This document shows, piece by piece, positions 6,970 to 12,872 of a stretch of DNA of 12,872 nt; the stretch's first letter is position 1; every line of letters begins with the position of its first letter. Origin of the DNA: Dehalococcoidia bacterium LH_S1 (GTDB lineage: Bacteria; Chloroflexota; Dehalococcoidia; SZUA-161; SpSt-899); NCBI GenBank assembly GCA_023660035.1, contig JAGXOF010000024.1:1-12872 (forward strand), read 5' to 3'. Both the position numbers and the translations under genes were made by a program. The notes below the pieces were generated by a model. That model saw nothing but the letters and a program-made list of their open reading frames with translations. It ran no database searches and had not been told where the DNA came from.

Positions 6970-7899
6970 TCAAAGCAGTGCAACCAGGATTGCCTTTTGT
7001 GCATGGAGTCTGTTCTCGGCCTGATCGATGAGCACGGATTGAGAGCTGTCAATAAGCCCTTCAGCAAATTCCTCGCCATGGTGCACAGGCATGGGGTGCA
7101 TCAGGATCACATCGGGTTTAGCCTTAGTCAAGAGCTCCTGGGCAATCTGGTAATCGGCAAAATCGCGCCGCCGCTGCTCCCGCTCGGACTCCGTACCCAT
7201 GCTTGTCCATACATCGGTATAGACCACATCCGCACCGTCAACGGCTGCCTCAGGGCCATTGCCGGAGATAACCTGTGCTCCGCTTAGTGCAGCCAAATCC
7301 TTCCCCTTCGTCATGACCTCATCGGAGAGCCCGTACCTCTGGGGAGAGGCAAATCTGAAATCAATGCCCGCCAGAGCACATGCAAGGAGAAGGCTTGCCG
7401 CCACGTTGTTCCCATCGCCGACATACGCTACTGTCAGGCCCTCAAGTGCCCCCTTCTTCTCATAAATGGTCAAGAGGTCAGAGATAGCCTGGCATGGATG
7501 CTCAAGGTCTGAAAGACCATTAATGACGGGCACAAGGGAATACTGGGCCAGGGCCCCCACCGTGCTGTGGGCAAATGTCCGCGCCATAATTATGTCGACG
7601 TAGCGGCTCAACACCTGCGACATGTCCGACATAGGTTCCCGTTTCCCCAACCCCACCTCATCCCCCAGCAGGTAGATGGCATGTCCGCCAAGCTGGGACA
7701 TCGCCACATCAAAGCTAACCCGCGTGCGAAGCGAGGGCTTCTCAAAGATCATGGCCAGCGTCTGTCCCTCAAGCAGAGGCTCGGGGCCTTTTCGCTTCAT
7801 CTCCGCCGCACCCTGCAGGACCCGCATCAGATCATCACGACCCAAATCAGCAACCGAGAGTAAATCTTTTCCTTTCACAGTGCACTTAGTATACGCCAC
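6970..7899 (-). CDS. argF: Ornithine carbamoyltransferase-like protein
   Basis: Member of the aspartate/ornithine carbamoyltransferase family, probably converting ornithine and carbamoyl phosphate to citrulline in arginine synthesis. With the GTG start at 7899 it has 309 residues. Carbamoyl-phosphate motifs are KPSLRTR (54-60), HPCQ (134-137) and a C-terminal AENRLHA (294-300). Ornithine-side features are NGLSD (128-132), GDGNNVA (161-167) and TDVWTSMG (228-235), the last typical of OTC. Odd point: the HCLP loop (ornithine-binding Cys) reads HPMP at 268-271, as in aspartate transcarbamoylases, and is followed by VHHGEE, not AHRGEE. Another GTG at 7878 would give MKGKDLL, closer to family starts. 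Neither start has a visible ribosome site. The gene converges on etfA with 26 bases between. Substrate is likely ornithine but not certain. Confidence 0.88.
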   Translation of the reverse strand: MAYTKCTVKGKDLLSVADLGRDDLMRVLQGAAEMKRKGPEPLLEGQTLAMIFEKPSLRTRVSFDVAMSQLGGHAIYLLGDEVGLGKREPMSDMSQVLSRYVDIIMARTFAHSTVGALAQYSLVPVINGLSDLEHPCQAISDLLTIYEKKGALEGLTVAYVGDGNNVAASLLLACALAGIDFRFASPQRYGLSDEVMTKGKDLAALSGAQVISGNGPEAAVDGADVVYTDVWTSMGTESEREQRRRDFADYQIAQELLTKAKPDVILMHPMPVHHGEEFAEGLIDSSQSVLIDQAENRLHAQKAILVALL

Positions 7900-7947
7900 A
7901 AAGATGTATTATGGCAACTCCATTCGCACTAAATCCGATCCTCAGTA

Positions 7948-7956
7948 TGATATAAT
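7948..7956 (+). promoter_or_regulatory. Extended -10 promoter of folC
   Basis: TGATATAAT contains an upstream TG and a perfect TATAAT (7951-7956), with no recognisable -35. The predicted start near 7963 leaves only about 10 bases before the folC ATG, with GAG at 7964-7966 as the only possible ribosome site. Confidence 0.6.
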
Positions 7957-7972
7957 AGCCTCTGAGCTATAC

Positions 7973-9286
7973 ATGAACTACGCAGAGGCCCTGGACTACA
8001 TTTTAAGCTTCGCCGACTACGAGCGCTGGCCGGGGTTCGGGCATGCCTCCCGATTCGACCTGCGGCGGATGGATCAGCTACTCCAGAGACTGGGCTCCCC
8101 TCATTTGAAGAGAAAAACCGTCCACATCGCCGGATCGAAAGGCAAGGGAAGTACGGCAGCGATGATGGCATCGTCCCTCAGTGCCGCAGGGTTACGGGTC
8201 GGACTCTACACCTCCCCCCACCTCCACACCATGCGAGAGCGAATTAGAATGGGGAACGAACTCATAACCGAGCAGGACTTCGCCAATCTCACGTCCGCAA
8301 TAAAACCAGCAGTCGAGGAGACGCACGGGGGCCAGTATGGGGAACTGAGCACATTCGAGATTCTGACCGCCCTGGCCTTCTACTATTTCCAGGAAAAAGG
8401 TGCGGACTTTCAGGTGCTGGAAACCGGATTAGGAGGCCGCCTCGATGCCACAAATGTGTGTCAGCCAGACGTCTGTGTCATCACATCCATAAGTCTGGAC
8501 CACACCGCTTTTCTCGGCGGGACCATTCCCGAAATAACAAAGGAGAAGGCGGGGATCATCAAACCGGACGTGACGGTGGTCAGCGCACCCCAGGCACCCG
8601 AGGCAAGCGAGGTAATTCGCACGGTGTGTCAGGAAAAAGGTGCGAGACTGATCATCGTCGGGGAGGACATTGCCTGGACTTCGAATGCATCTGCCCATTC
8701 TCTGGGAATAAAAGGACAGAAGGGCGAATACGAGGCCACCATCCCCCTCATCGGGGAAGTGCAAATGCAGAATGCCTGTACCGCAGCCGCCGCATTAGAG
8801 GTTCTTGACATAACCCCTGAGCATATAGTATCCGGACTGGCCAACGTACGATGGTCGGGCAGGATGGAAATCCTCAAAGAGGAGCCCTTATTCATCGCCG
8901 ACGCGGCTCACAATGGCGACTCAGCCAGAAAGCTGACAGAGGCACTCCGGAAGAACTTTACATTCGCCCGGGCAATTCTTATCATGGGAACATCTGCCGA
9001 CAAGGATTCTTCTTCAATGATAAAAGAGCTGGCCCCGTTCTTCGACCAGGTTATCACCACCACCGCCCACCACCCACGTGCAACCCCCTCTAAGGATCTG
9101 GCTGCGGCGTTCCGCGAACGCGGGGTGGAGGCTTACGCAATGGAGGCCATCTCCGGCGCGGTTTCCAAGGCGCTCTCACAGGCTGGGAAAAACGATCTCA
9201 TCTGTGCTACAGGGTCCGTATTCATCATCGCCGAAGTGATTGAGGAAGTCAGAAATATTCCAGGAGAACGGTACCCCGTGAAATAA
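7973..9286 (+). CDS. folC: Folylpolyglutamate / dihydrofolate synthase
   Basis: A Mur-ligase-family enzyme that uses ATP to add glutamate to folates, and in many bacteria also to dihydropteroate. The 437-residue product has the P-loop GSKGKGST (54-61), the omega-loop YTSPHLHTMRERI, the conserved ETGLGGRLDATN, the metal-site SLDHTAFLG and KAGIIK (the carbamylated Lys region), then the C-terminal domain motif DAAHN and an ending in CATGSVFIIAEV. The frame stays open much further upstream, antisense to the carbamoyltransferase gene, but the family N-terminus MNYAEALDYI and the promoter at 7951-7956 support the start at 7973. It is probably co-transcribed with fabF. There is no sign of damage. 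Confidence 0.95.
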   Translation: MNYAEALDYILSFADYERWPGFGHASRFDLRRMDQLLQRLGSPHLKRKTVHIAGSKGKGSTAAMMASSLSAAGLRVGLYTSPHLHTMRERIRMGNELITEQDFANLTSAIKPAVEETHGGQYGELSTFEILTALAFYYFQEKGADFQVLETGLGGRLDATNVCQPDVCVITSISLDHTAFLGGTIPEITKEKAGIIKPDVTVVSAPQAPEASEVIRTVCQEKGARLIIVGEDIAWTSNASAHSLGIKGQKGEYEATIPLIGEVQMQNACTAAAALEVLDITPEHIVSGLANVRWSGRMEILKEEPLFIADAAHNGDSARKLTEALRKNFTFARAILIMGTSADKDSSSMIKELAPFFDQVITTTAHHPRATPSKDLAAAFRERGVEAYAMEAISGAVSKALSQAGKNDLICATGSVFIIAEVIEEVRNIPGERYPVK

Positions 9287-9327
9287 GCCGCCAGCTAAAG
9301 TCAAGATTTCAAAGGCTTTACATGGAA

Positions 9328-9362
9328 AGCTGACTGCTGAACACTGATAGCTGAACACTCAG
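9328..9362 (+). repeat. Degenerate 7-bp tandem repeat (core CTGA), five units
   Basis: Reading AGCTGAC, TGCTGAA, CACTGAT, AGCTGAA, CACTCAG, five consecutive heptamers keep CTGA or a near match at positions 3-6. A 10-base segment, GCTGAACACT, also recurs 14 bases apart (9336-9345 and 9350-9359). This is like the short heptanucleotide tandem repeats (STRR type) found between genes in some bacteria. It occupies a third of the folC-fabF spacer, just before the fabF ribosome site. Confidence 0.75.
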
Positions 9363-9381
9363 ATTACAGAAAGGAGAACTC

Positions 9382-10632
9382 ATGAAGGACGCAAAAGGAA
9401 GAAACAGAGTTGTCATCACCGGGATGGGGGCAGTAACCCCCCTCGGATTAAACGTCGAAGAATACTGGCAGGCTTTGATCGAGGGAATGTCCGGCATTGG
9501 ACTCATCACCCATTTCGATGCCTCCAACCTCTCATGCAAAGTAGCGGGAGAGGTAAAGGGCTTTGACCCGCTGAATTTCATGGAACGCAAGCAAGCGAGG
9601 CACATGGCACGCTTCAGTCAGTTTGCCATCGCCTCTTCCACAATGGCGATCCAGCATGCCGGAATCGATGCGGAAAAGGAAGACCAAGAACGACTCGGAG
9701 TCTACCTGGGCAATGGCATCGGTGGTCTACCTGACATAGAGGCCGGATGCAATCTGATAAGGGACAAGGGAGGCATGCGGCTTAACCCCTTCTTTATGCC
9801 AATGATCTTAACGAATCTGGCCGCAGGGCAGGTCAGCATCGCGCTTGGACTTAAAGGGTATACCTCAACGGTCTCAACCGCCTGCGCAGCATCCAATCAG
9901 GCTATCTCCGAGGCAACACAGGTGATCAGGAGAGGTGATGCCGACATGATGGTTGCCGGAGGTACCGAGGCAGGGATAACGGCGATCGGCGTCGCAGGAT
10001 TCGCAGTGATGAAGGCTTTAACGAGCTACTACGAAGAGCCGACCAAGGCAAGCCGCCCCTTCGATGTCAACCACGATGGATTCGTTCCATCCGAGGGTTC
10101 AGGAGTACTCGTCCTGGAGAGCCTGGAGCATGCCCTGAGGCGCGGGGCCAACATCCTGGCCGAGATAGCCGGATGCGGCATTTCGTCCGATGCCCACCAT
10201 GCAGTAGCCGTCGATGTAAGCGGCGCAGCGCGGGCAATGCGCTGGGCGGTCGAGGATGCAGGGCTGTCCCCCACGGATATCGATTATATCAACGCACACG
10301 GGACTTCCACGCCCCTTAACGACTCTTCAGAAACCAAAGCAATCAAGATGATGGCACGCGATTACGCATACAGGGTGCCAATCAGTTCCACCAAGTCGAT
10401 GATCGGGCATCTACTGGGAGGGGCTGGCGGAGTTGAGGCTGTTGCCTGCGTTAAGACCCTCAACGAAGGGATCATTCATCCCACAATCAACCAGGAAAGC
10501 CCGGACCCCGACTGCGATCTCGACTACGTGCCCAACGTTGCCCGTAGGCAAAACGTCAAGGCAATACTGTCTAACGGCCTCGGCTTCGGGGGGCAGAACG
10601 CCTGTCTAGTGTTCCGTAAGTTTGAAGAGTAG
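9382..10632 (+). CDS. fabF: Beta-ketoacyl-[ACP] synthase II
   Basis: The condensing enzyme of type II fatty-acid synthesis, joining malonyl-ACP to a growing acyl-ACP in the cytoplasm. The 416-residue product has the thiolase-fold start VVITGMGAVTPLG (10-22) and a complete Cys-His-His triad: Cys168 in STACAAS, His306 in NAHGTST and His343 in KSMIGH, with Lys338 alongside. A gating GFGG motif lies at 401-404. Length is normal. The ribosome site AAAGGAGA (9370-9377) fixes the start. It follows folC by 95 bases and may share its transcript. No acpP, fabD or fabG is adjacent, so it stands apart from a classical fab cluster. An elongating KAS II is the best call; a specialised ketosynthase is less likely. 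Confidence 0.95.
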   Translation: MKDAKGRNRVVITGMGAVTPLGLNVEEYWQALIEGMSGIGLITHFDASNLSCKVAGEVKGFDPLNFMERKQARHMARFSQFAIASSTMAIQHAGIDAEKEDQERLGVYLGNGIGGLPDIEAGCNLIRDKGGMRLNPFFMPMILTNLAAGQVSIALGLKGYTSTVSTACAASNQAISEATQVIRRGDADMMVAGGTEAGITAIGVAGFAVMKALTSYYEEPTKASRPFDVNHDGFVPSEGSGVLVLESLEHALRRGANILAEIAGCGISSDAHHAVAVDVSGAARAMRWAVEDAGLSPTDIDYINAHGTSTPLNDSSETKAIKMMARDYAYRVPISSTKSMIGHLLGGAGGVEAVACVKTLNEGIIHPTINQESPDPDCDLDYVPNVARRQNVKAILSNGLGFGGQNACLVFRKFEE

Positions 10633-10935
10633 TTCTCTATTGCTCCGCTTCGGGATCAAAGGGGGTTCCGATGGGCCAGAAGTCATTGCGGAATAATCTC
10701 ACTTCTCCGTACTTCTGGCACACGCCACGGCTGACGCGCTTAACGGGGGATCTATGATCCAGTGATGAACGCACTGTGTCTGGTCACCCCTGCGCCTTCT
10801 GGAGGCGCTACTACTGCTTGCTGTGTCATCCCTGACCTCCATATATGCCAGTACCCGTAGTATGCCCCTTCGAGTACAGAATGCCAATGGTATATCCCCC
10901 CAAATCCTTTAGGGGGTTGCTCCCACAGTTCAGGA
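10633..10935. other. Gene-free region with hairpins and a possible coding remnant
   Basis: No intact gene. A minus-strand frame is open without a start for 48 codons (10783 down to a TAG at 10637-10639); its end, RGVCQKYGEV then LFRNDFWPIGTPFDP, looks protein-like but is unrecognised. Two stems stand out: GCGCCT/AGGCGC (10792-10797 with 10803-10808), and CCCCC plus AAA pairing with TTT plus GGGGG around a TCC loop (10896-10916), with one mismatch. The second lies 20 bases past the stop of the DUF401 gene and could end its transcript, though no T-tract follows. It also resembles dispersed C-rich palindromes. Confidence 0.35.
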
Positions 10936-12138
10936 TCACATGCCCAGTAGGTAAACACCCACAGCAATGCCCTCAATTACCACGAAAAGCGGCAAAATGT
11001 ATAAATATACCCTGGCCAGATTAGCTTTAAAATACTCTGAGGAAAGAATAAGGCAAAGATGCATGGGTGAGAGTAATACCCCCATCATCCCACTGACATA
11101 AGCCAGAAACAGCGCTGGCTCGTTGACAGCTCCACTCGAGATAAGGTGCGGCATTAGCAAGGGCATAACCACGCCAGCAAATGCCATGCCCATCCCCATG
11201 GCAAAGCCTACAAGAAAAGAAGGTACTATGAACAGTAACAGGAAAGGGACTCCAGCCATCTGTATGTCGGAGATAAGCGCTTCGGTAGCCCCTGAGTCCT
11301 GTATCACTGCCTTGTAAAGCATTATGGCATAGAGGAGCAACAGAACCTTCACATCCAGTCCATACTTCAAGGGCCACTTAAGACTTGACCACCTCAGCCG
11401 CCTTTGAAGCGCAAGGGCCACTACAACCAGCGGGAAAGCTATGGCAGCATCCAGTCCCAGCAGTACCGCGGGAATCAGGACGAGGATAGGCCAGGTAGCC
11501 CGAAACACATTACCGACCACAGATTTTGTCAATTTCCCCTGCGTGGCTCTGACATTCTTCAGTATCCAATAACTCATAGCGGCCCCGACCACAGTTACCA
11601 TGATGGTGGCCGGAAAGAGAGTCTTCAACAAAGAGGGGAAGGAAATGGACAAAACCTCACTGGTTATTACTACAGTAGGATATATCGGTAGCGAGAACTC
11701 CCATATATGACGGAACCAGTAGTTGATAAAAGTGGCCTGTTCCGGGGTAAGGCCTATCTTTTCTACCAGACCACGGGAAGCGGTAGCCGAAACCAGAGCC
11801 CCGGCCGGCATGGGCACAAGCCCGATAGCCGCCGGAATGACATGCAATGCAACTCTGGGCCCCACACTCTCCATTTCTCCTGCAAGCTTTGCCAGCAACC
11901 CTTCCTGCTCCATGATGGCGCTCATGGTCAAAGCACTGGCGACGATTATCATGAGTCTAAGTGTCTGCAAGCTCCAAATGGAGGATCCCATAAGCGATAG
12001 GATGGAATCAAAGGGTACTACCAGCACGGCCATCACCACGGCTCCCACAAATATAGCCAGACCGGGATGGGCCCGTACCCTAACCAGCAGGATGATCAGC
12101 GCTATGGAAATAAGTAAAGCTATGGTTGGACTAAGCAT
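10936..12138 (-). CDS. DUF401-family integral membrane protein
   Basis: A 400-residue polytopic membrane protein with roughly ten hydrophobic segments and no signal peptide, starting MLSPTIALLISIALIILLV. Features matching the DUF401 family as I know it are GLVPMPAGALVSA (about 106-118), NYWFRHIWE (139-147), the glycine-rich VGFAMGMGMAFAG segment, and LSPMHLC (356-362) before the last helices. DUF401 is uncharacterised but resembles secondary transporters of the ion-transporter superfamily, so an anion or organic-acid carrier is plausible inference. Conserved polar residues inside helices (Asn, Arg, His and Glu in NYWFRHIWE) could form a substrate site. The ATG is six bases after the stop of the upstream permease-like gene and has no strong ribosome site, so translation is probably coupled. 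Confidence 0.85.
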   Translation of the reverse strand: MLSPTIALLISIALIILLVRVRAHPGLAIFVGAVVMAVLVVPFDSILSLMGSSIWSLQTLRLMIIVASALTMSAIMEQEGLLAKLAGEMESVGPRVALHVIPAAIGLVPMPAGALVSATASRGLVEKIGLTPEQATFINYWFRHIWEFSLPIYPTVVITSEVLSISFPSLLKTLFPATIMVTVVGAAMSYWILKNVRATQGKLTKSVVGNVFRATWPILVLIPAVLLGLDAAIAFPLVVVALALQRRLRWSSLKWPLKYGLDVKVLLLLYAIMLYKAVIQDSGATEALISDIQMAGVPFLLLFIVPSFLVGFAMGMGMAFAGVVMPLLMPHLISSGAVNEPALFLAYVSGMMGVLLSPMHLCLILSSEYFKANLARVYLYILPLFVVIEGIAVGVYLLGM

Positions 12139-12144
12139 GGGACA

Positions 12145-12672
12145 TCAAGTCAAATTAACCCAGGAAAAGAGTTTATCCGCTATTATACCTGCGATCGGGG
12201 CAAAGAAGAACGTGCATGCAAATCGAATGGCTGTAAATTTCCATCCCATAACCTCCAATTCCATCGGCAGCCGGCCAAATGCCAGCAATGACCACCCGCC
12301 CACAAAGGCCACCATAGTACCGATGCCGGCCCCCACCCACAGAAACCCAACCGCCAGGGGAAAAACCACGACGGGGCCACCGGGTATGAGGCTCCCCGCA
12401 AGGTACCTATTAGAATCCCTTTGATTCCGGATTCCGTGCCTATCCACCGGGATCTCGCTTCCTCCGGCACAAGATGCGGAATAACTCCAGCTCTGATGAA
12501 AGCGAAAATTAAAAGAGGAAGCATTTGAAGCAATGTGCTCCCCGCTGACTTCAGCCCCATAATAGGAATCTCTTCCCCCTTCTGATAGCCTAGGAAGAGA
12601 ATAACGACAGTGATTACACCCATTACTATCGTCGGGATGAGCATTTGTCCTAACCCCCCTTTTAAAGCCCAT
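12145..12672 (-). CDS. Short permease-like membrane protein (COG0701-like), frameshifted
   Basis: Two minus-strand frames share this gene. The first part, in one frame, is clearly membrane protein: MLIPTIVMGVITVVILFLG, then LLQMLPLLIFAFIRAGVIPH and GIKGILIGT. At about 12402-12403 sense passes to the other frame, which gives LAGSLIPGGPVVVFPLAVGF, GAGIGTMVAFVGGWSLLAFG and ends FSWVNLT. Adding one C to ACC at that point joins them into about 165-175 residues with PGGP near the middle, like short predicted permeases related to COG0701/DUF318 (family link from memory). The start is unclear. ATG 12672 has GAGGAG upstream but lies in the second frame and would need another slip in the AAAAGGGGGG run; ATG 12644 or GTG 12689 lie in the first frame. 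It is paired with the DUF401 gene. Confidence 0.6.
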   Translation of the reverse strand: MGFKRGVRTNAHPDDSNGCNHCRYSLPRLSEGGRDSYYGAEVSGEHIASNASSFNFRFHQSWSYSASCAGGSEIPVDRHGIRNQRDSNRYLAGSLIPGGPVVVFPLAVGFLWVGAGIGTMVAFVGGWSLLAFGRLPMELEVMGWKFTAIRFACTFFFAPIAGIIADKLFSWVNLT

Positions 12673-12706
12673 TGTCTCTCCTCTACCACTTTGAAGCTGT
12701 TTCCCT

Positions 12707-12736
12707 ATGATACCGTATCCTATGCAGGTACGGCAA
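12707..12736 (-). promoter_or_regulatory. Possible promoter of the permease-DUF401 pair
   Basis: TTGCCG (12731-12736) and TATCAT (12707-12712), 18 bases apart on the minus strand, would give a start near 12700, about 28 bases before ATG 12672. Upstream lies an imperfect dyad, CCCGAT (12747-12752) with ATCGGG (12774-12779). The rest of 12690-12872 holds no gene that I can see. Confidence 0.35.
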
Positions 12737-12872
12737 GCAGAGTATTCCCGATGTAAAAATCGCCCGCATGTTTATCGGGGCTAAACCACAGACCCCCAGA
12801 TGGACCGGTACCATTAAGGAGAGTGTTGCCTAACTAATTACACATATGCTAAACTATCTCTAATCTTGTTGA

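Noticed and set aside
7676..7972. 99-codon upstream extension of the folC frame
   Set aside because: Antisense to the carbamoyltransferase gene; the family N-terminus and a promoter place the start at 7973.
10792..10808. GCGCCT/AGGCGC hairpin as a fabF terminator
   Set aside because: It lies 160 bases past the fabF stop and has no T-tract; only a 6-bp stem.
1..12872. CRISPR arrays, tRNA or rRNA genes, defence cassette
   Set aside because: No regularly spaced direct repeats, no tRNA- or rRNA-like sequence, and no nuclease, toxin or reverse-transcriptase genes were seen.

Overview
The window looks like an ordinary metabolic stretch of an anaerobic bacterial chromosome with moderate GC. The gene set fits a Dehalococcoidia-like Chloroflexota: [NiFe]-hydrogenase maturation genes, an electron-transfer flavoprotein, a DUF401 membrane protein and short leaders with strong -10 boxes. 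That assignment is inference from gene content and protein style; no marker gene is present.

Layout: (1) 36-805, minus strand: a decayed insertion-sequence transposase, frameshifted near its start and cut off inside the catalytic domain. (2) 984-3301, plus strand: hypC-hypD-hypE, a tightly overlapping cassette for making and inserting the Fe(CN)2CO group of [NiFe]-hydrogenase. hypA, hypB and hypF are not here. (3) 3306-4157, minus strand: a TPR protein with ST7-like motifs, behind a near-consensus promoter. (4) 4170-4447: no intact gene, but a possible decayed reading frame. (5) 4448-4828, minus strand: a small pyridoxamine-phosphate-oxidase-like flavoprotein. (6) 5108-6943, plus strand: etfB-etfA, with etfB broken at an 11-G run and a perfect 22-bp palindrome between the two genes. 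(7) 6970-7899, minus strand: an ornithine-carbamoyltransferase-like gene, divergent from folC. (8) 7973-10632, plus strand: folC and fabF, separated by a degenerate 7-bp tandem repeat. (9) 10633-10935: no clear gene. (10) 10936-12689, minus strand: a DUF401 integral membrane protein preceded by a short permease-like gene with at least one frameshift. (11) 12690-12872: upstream region with a possible promoter.

How the genes work together: HypC and HypD form the scaffold on which the iron ligands are assembled and HypE supplies cyanide, so the cell should encode a [NiFe]-hydrogenase elsewhere. EtfAB passes electrons between flavin dehydrogenases (often acyl-CoA dehydrogenases) and other carriers. 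ArgF, FolC and FabF are housekeeping enzymes of arginine, folate and fatty-acid synthesis. No new defence or mobile system is evident. The points most worth checking are residue changes at conserved positions in HypC and the carbamoyltransferase, the etfB poly-G frameshift, the palindrome between etfB and etfA, and the doubly ambiguous frame of the permease gene. Two frameshifts in otherwise well-kept genes raise the possibility of draft-sequence errors.
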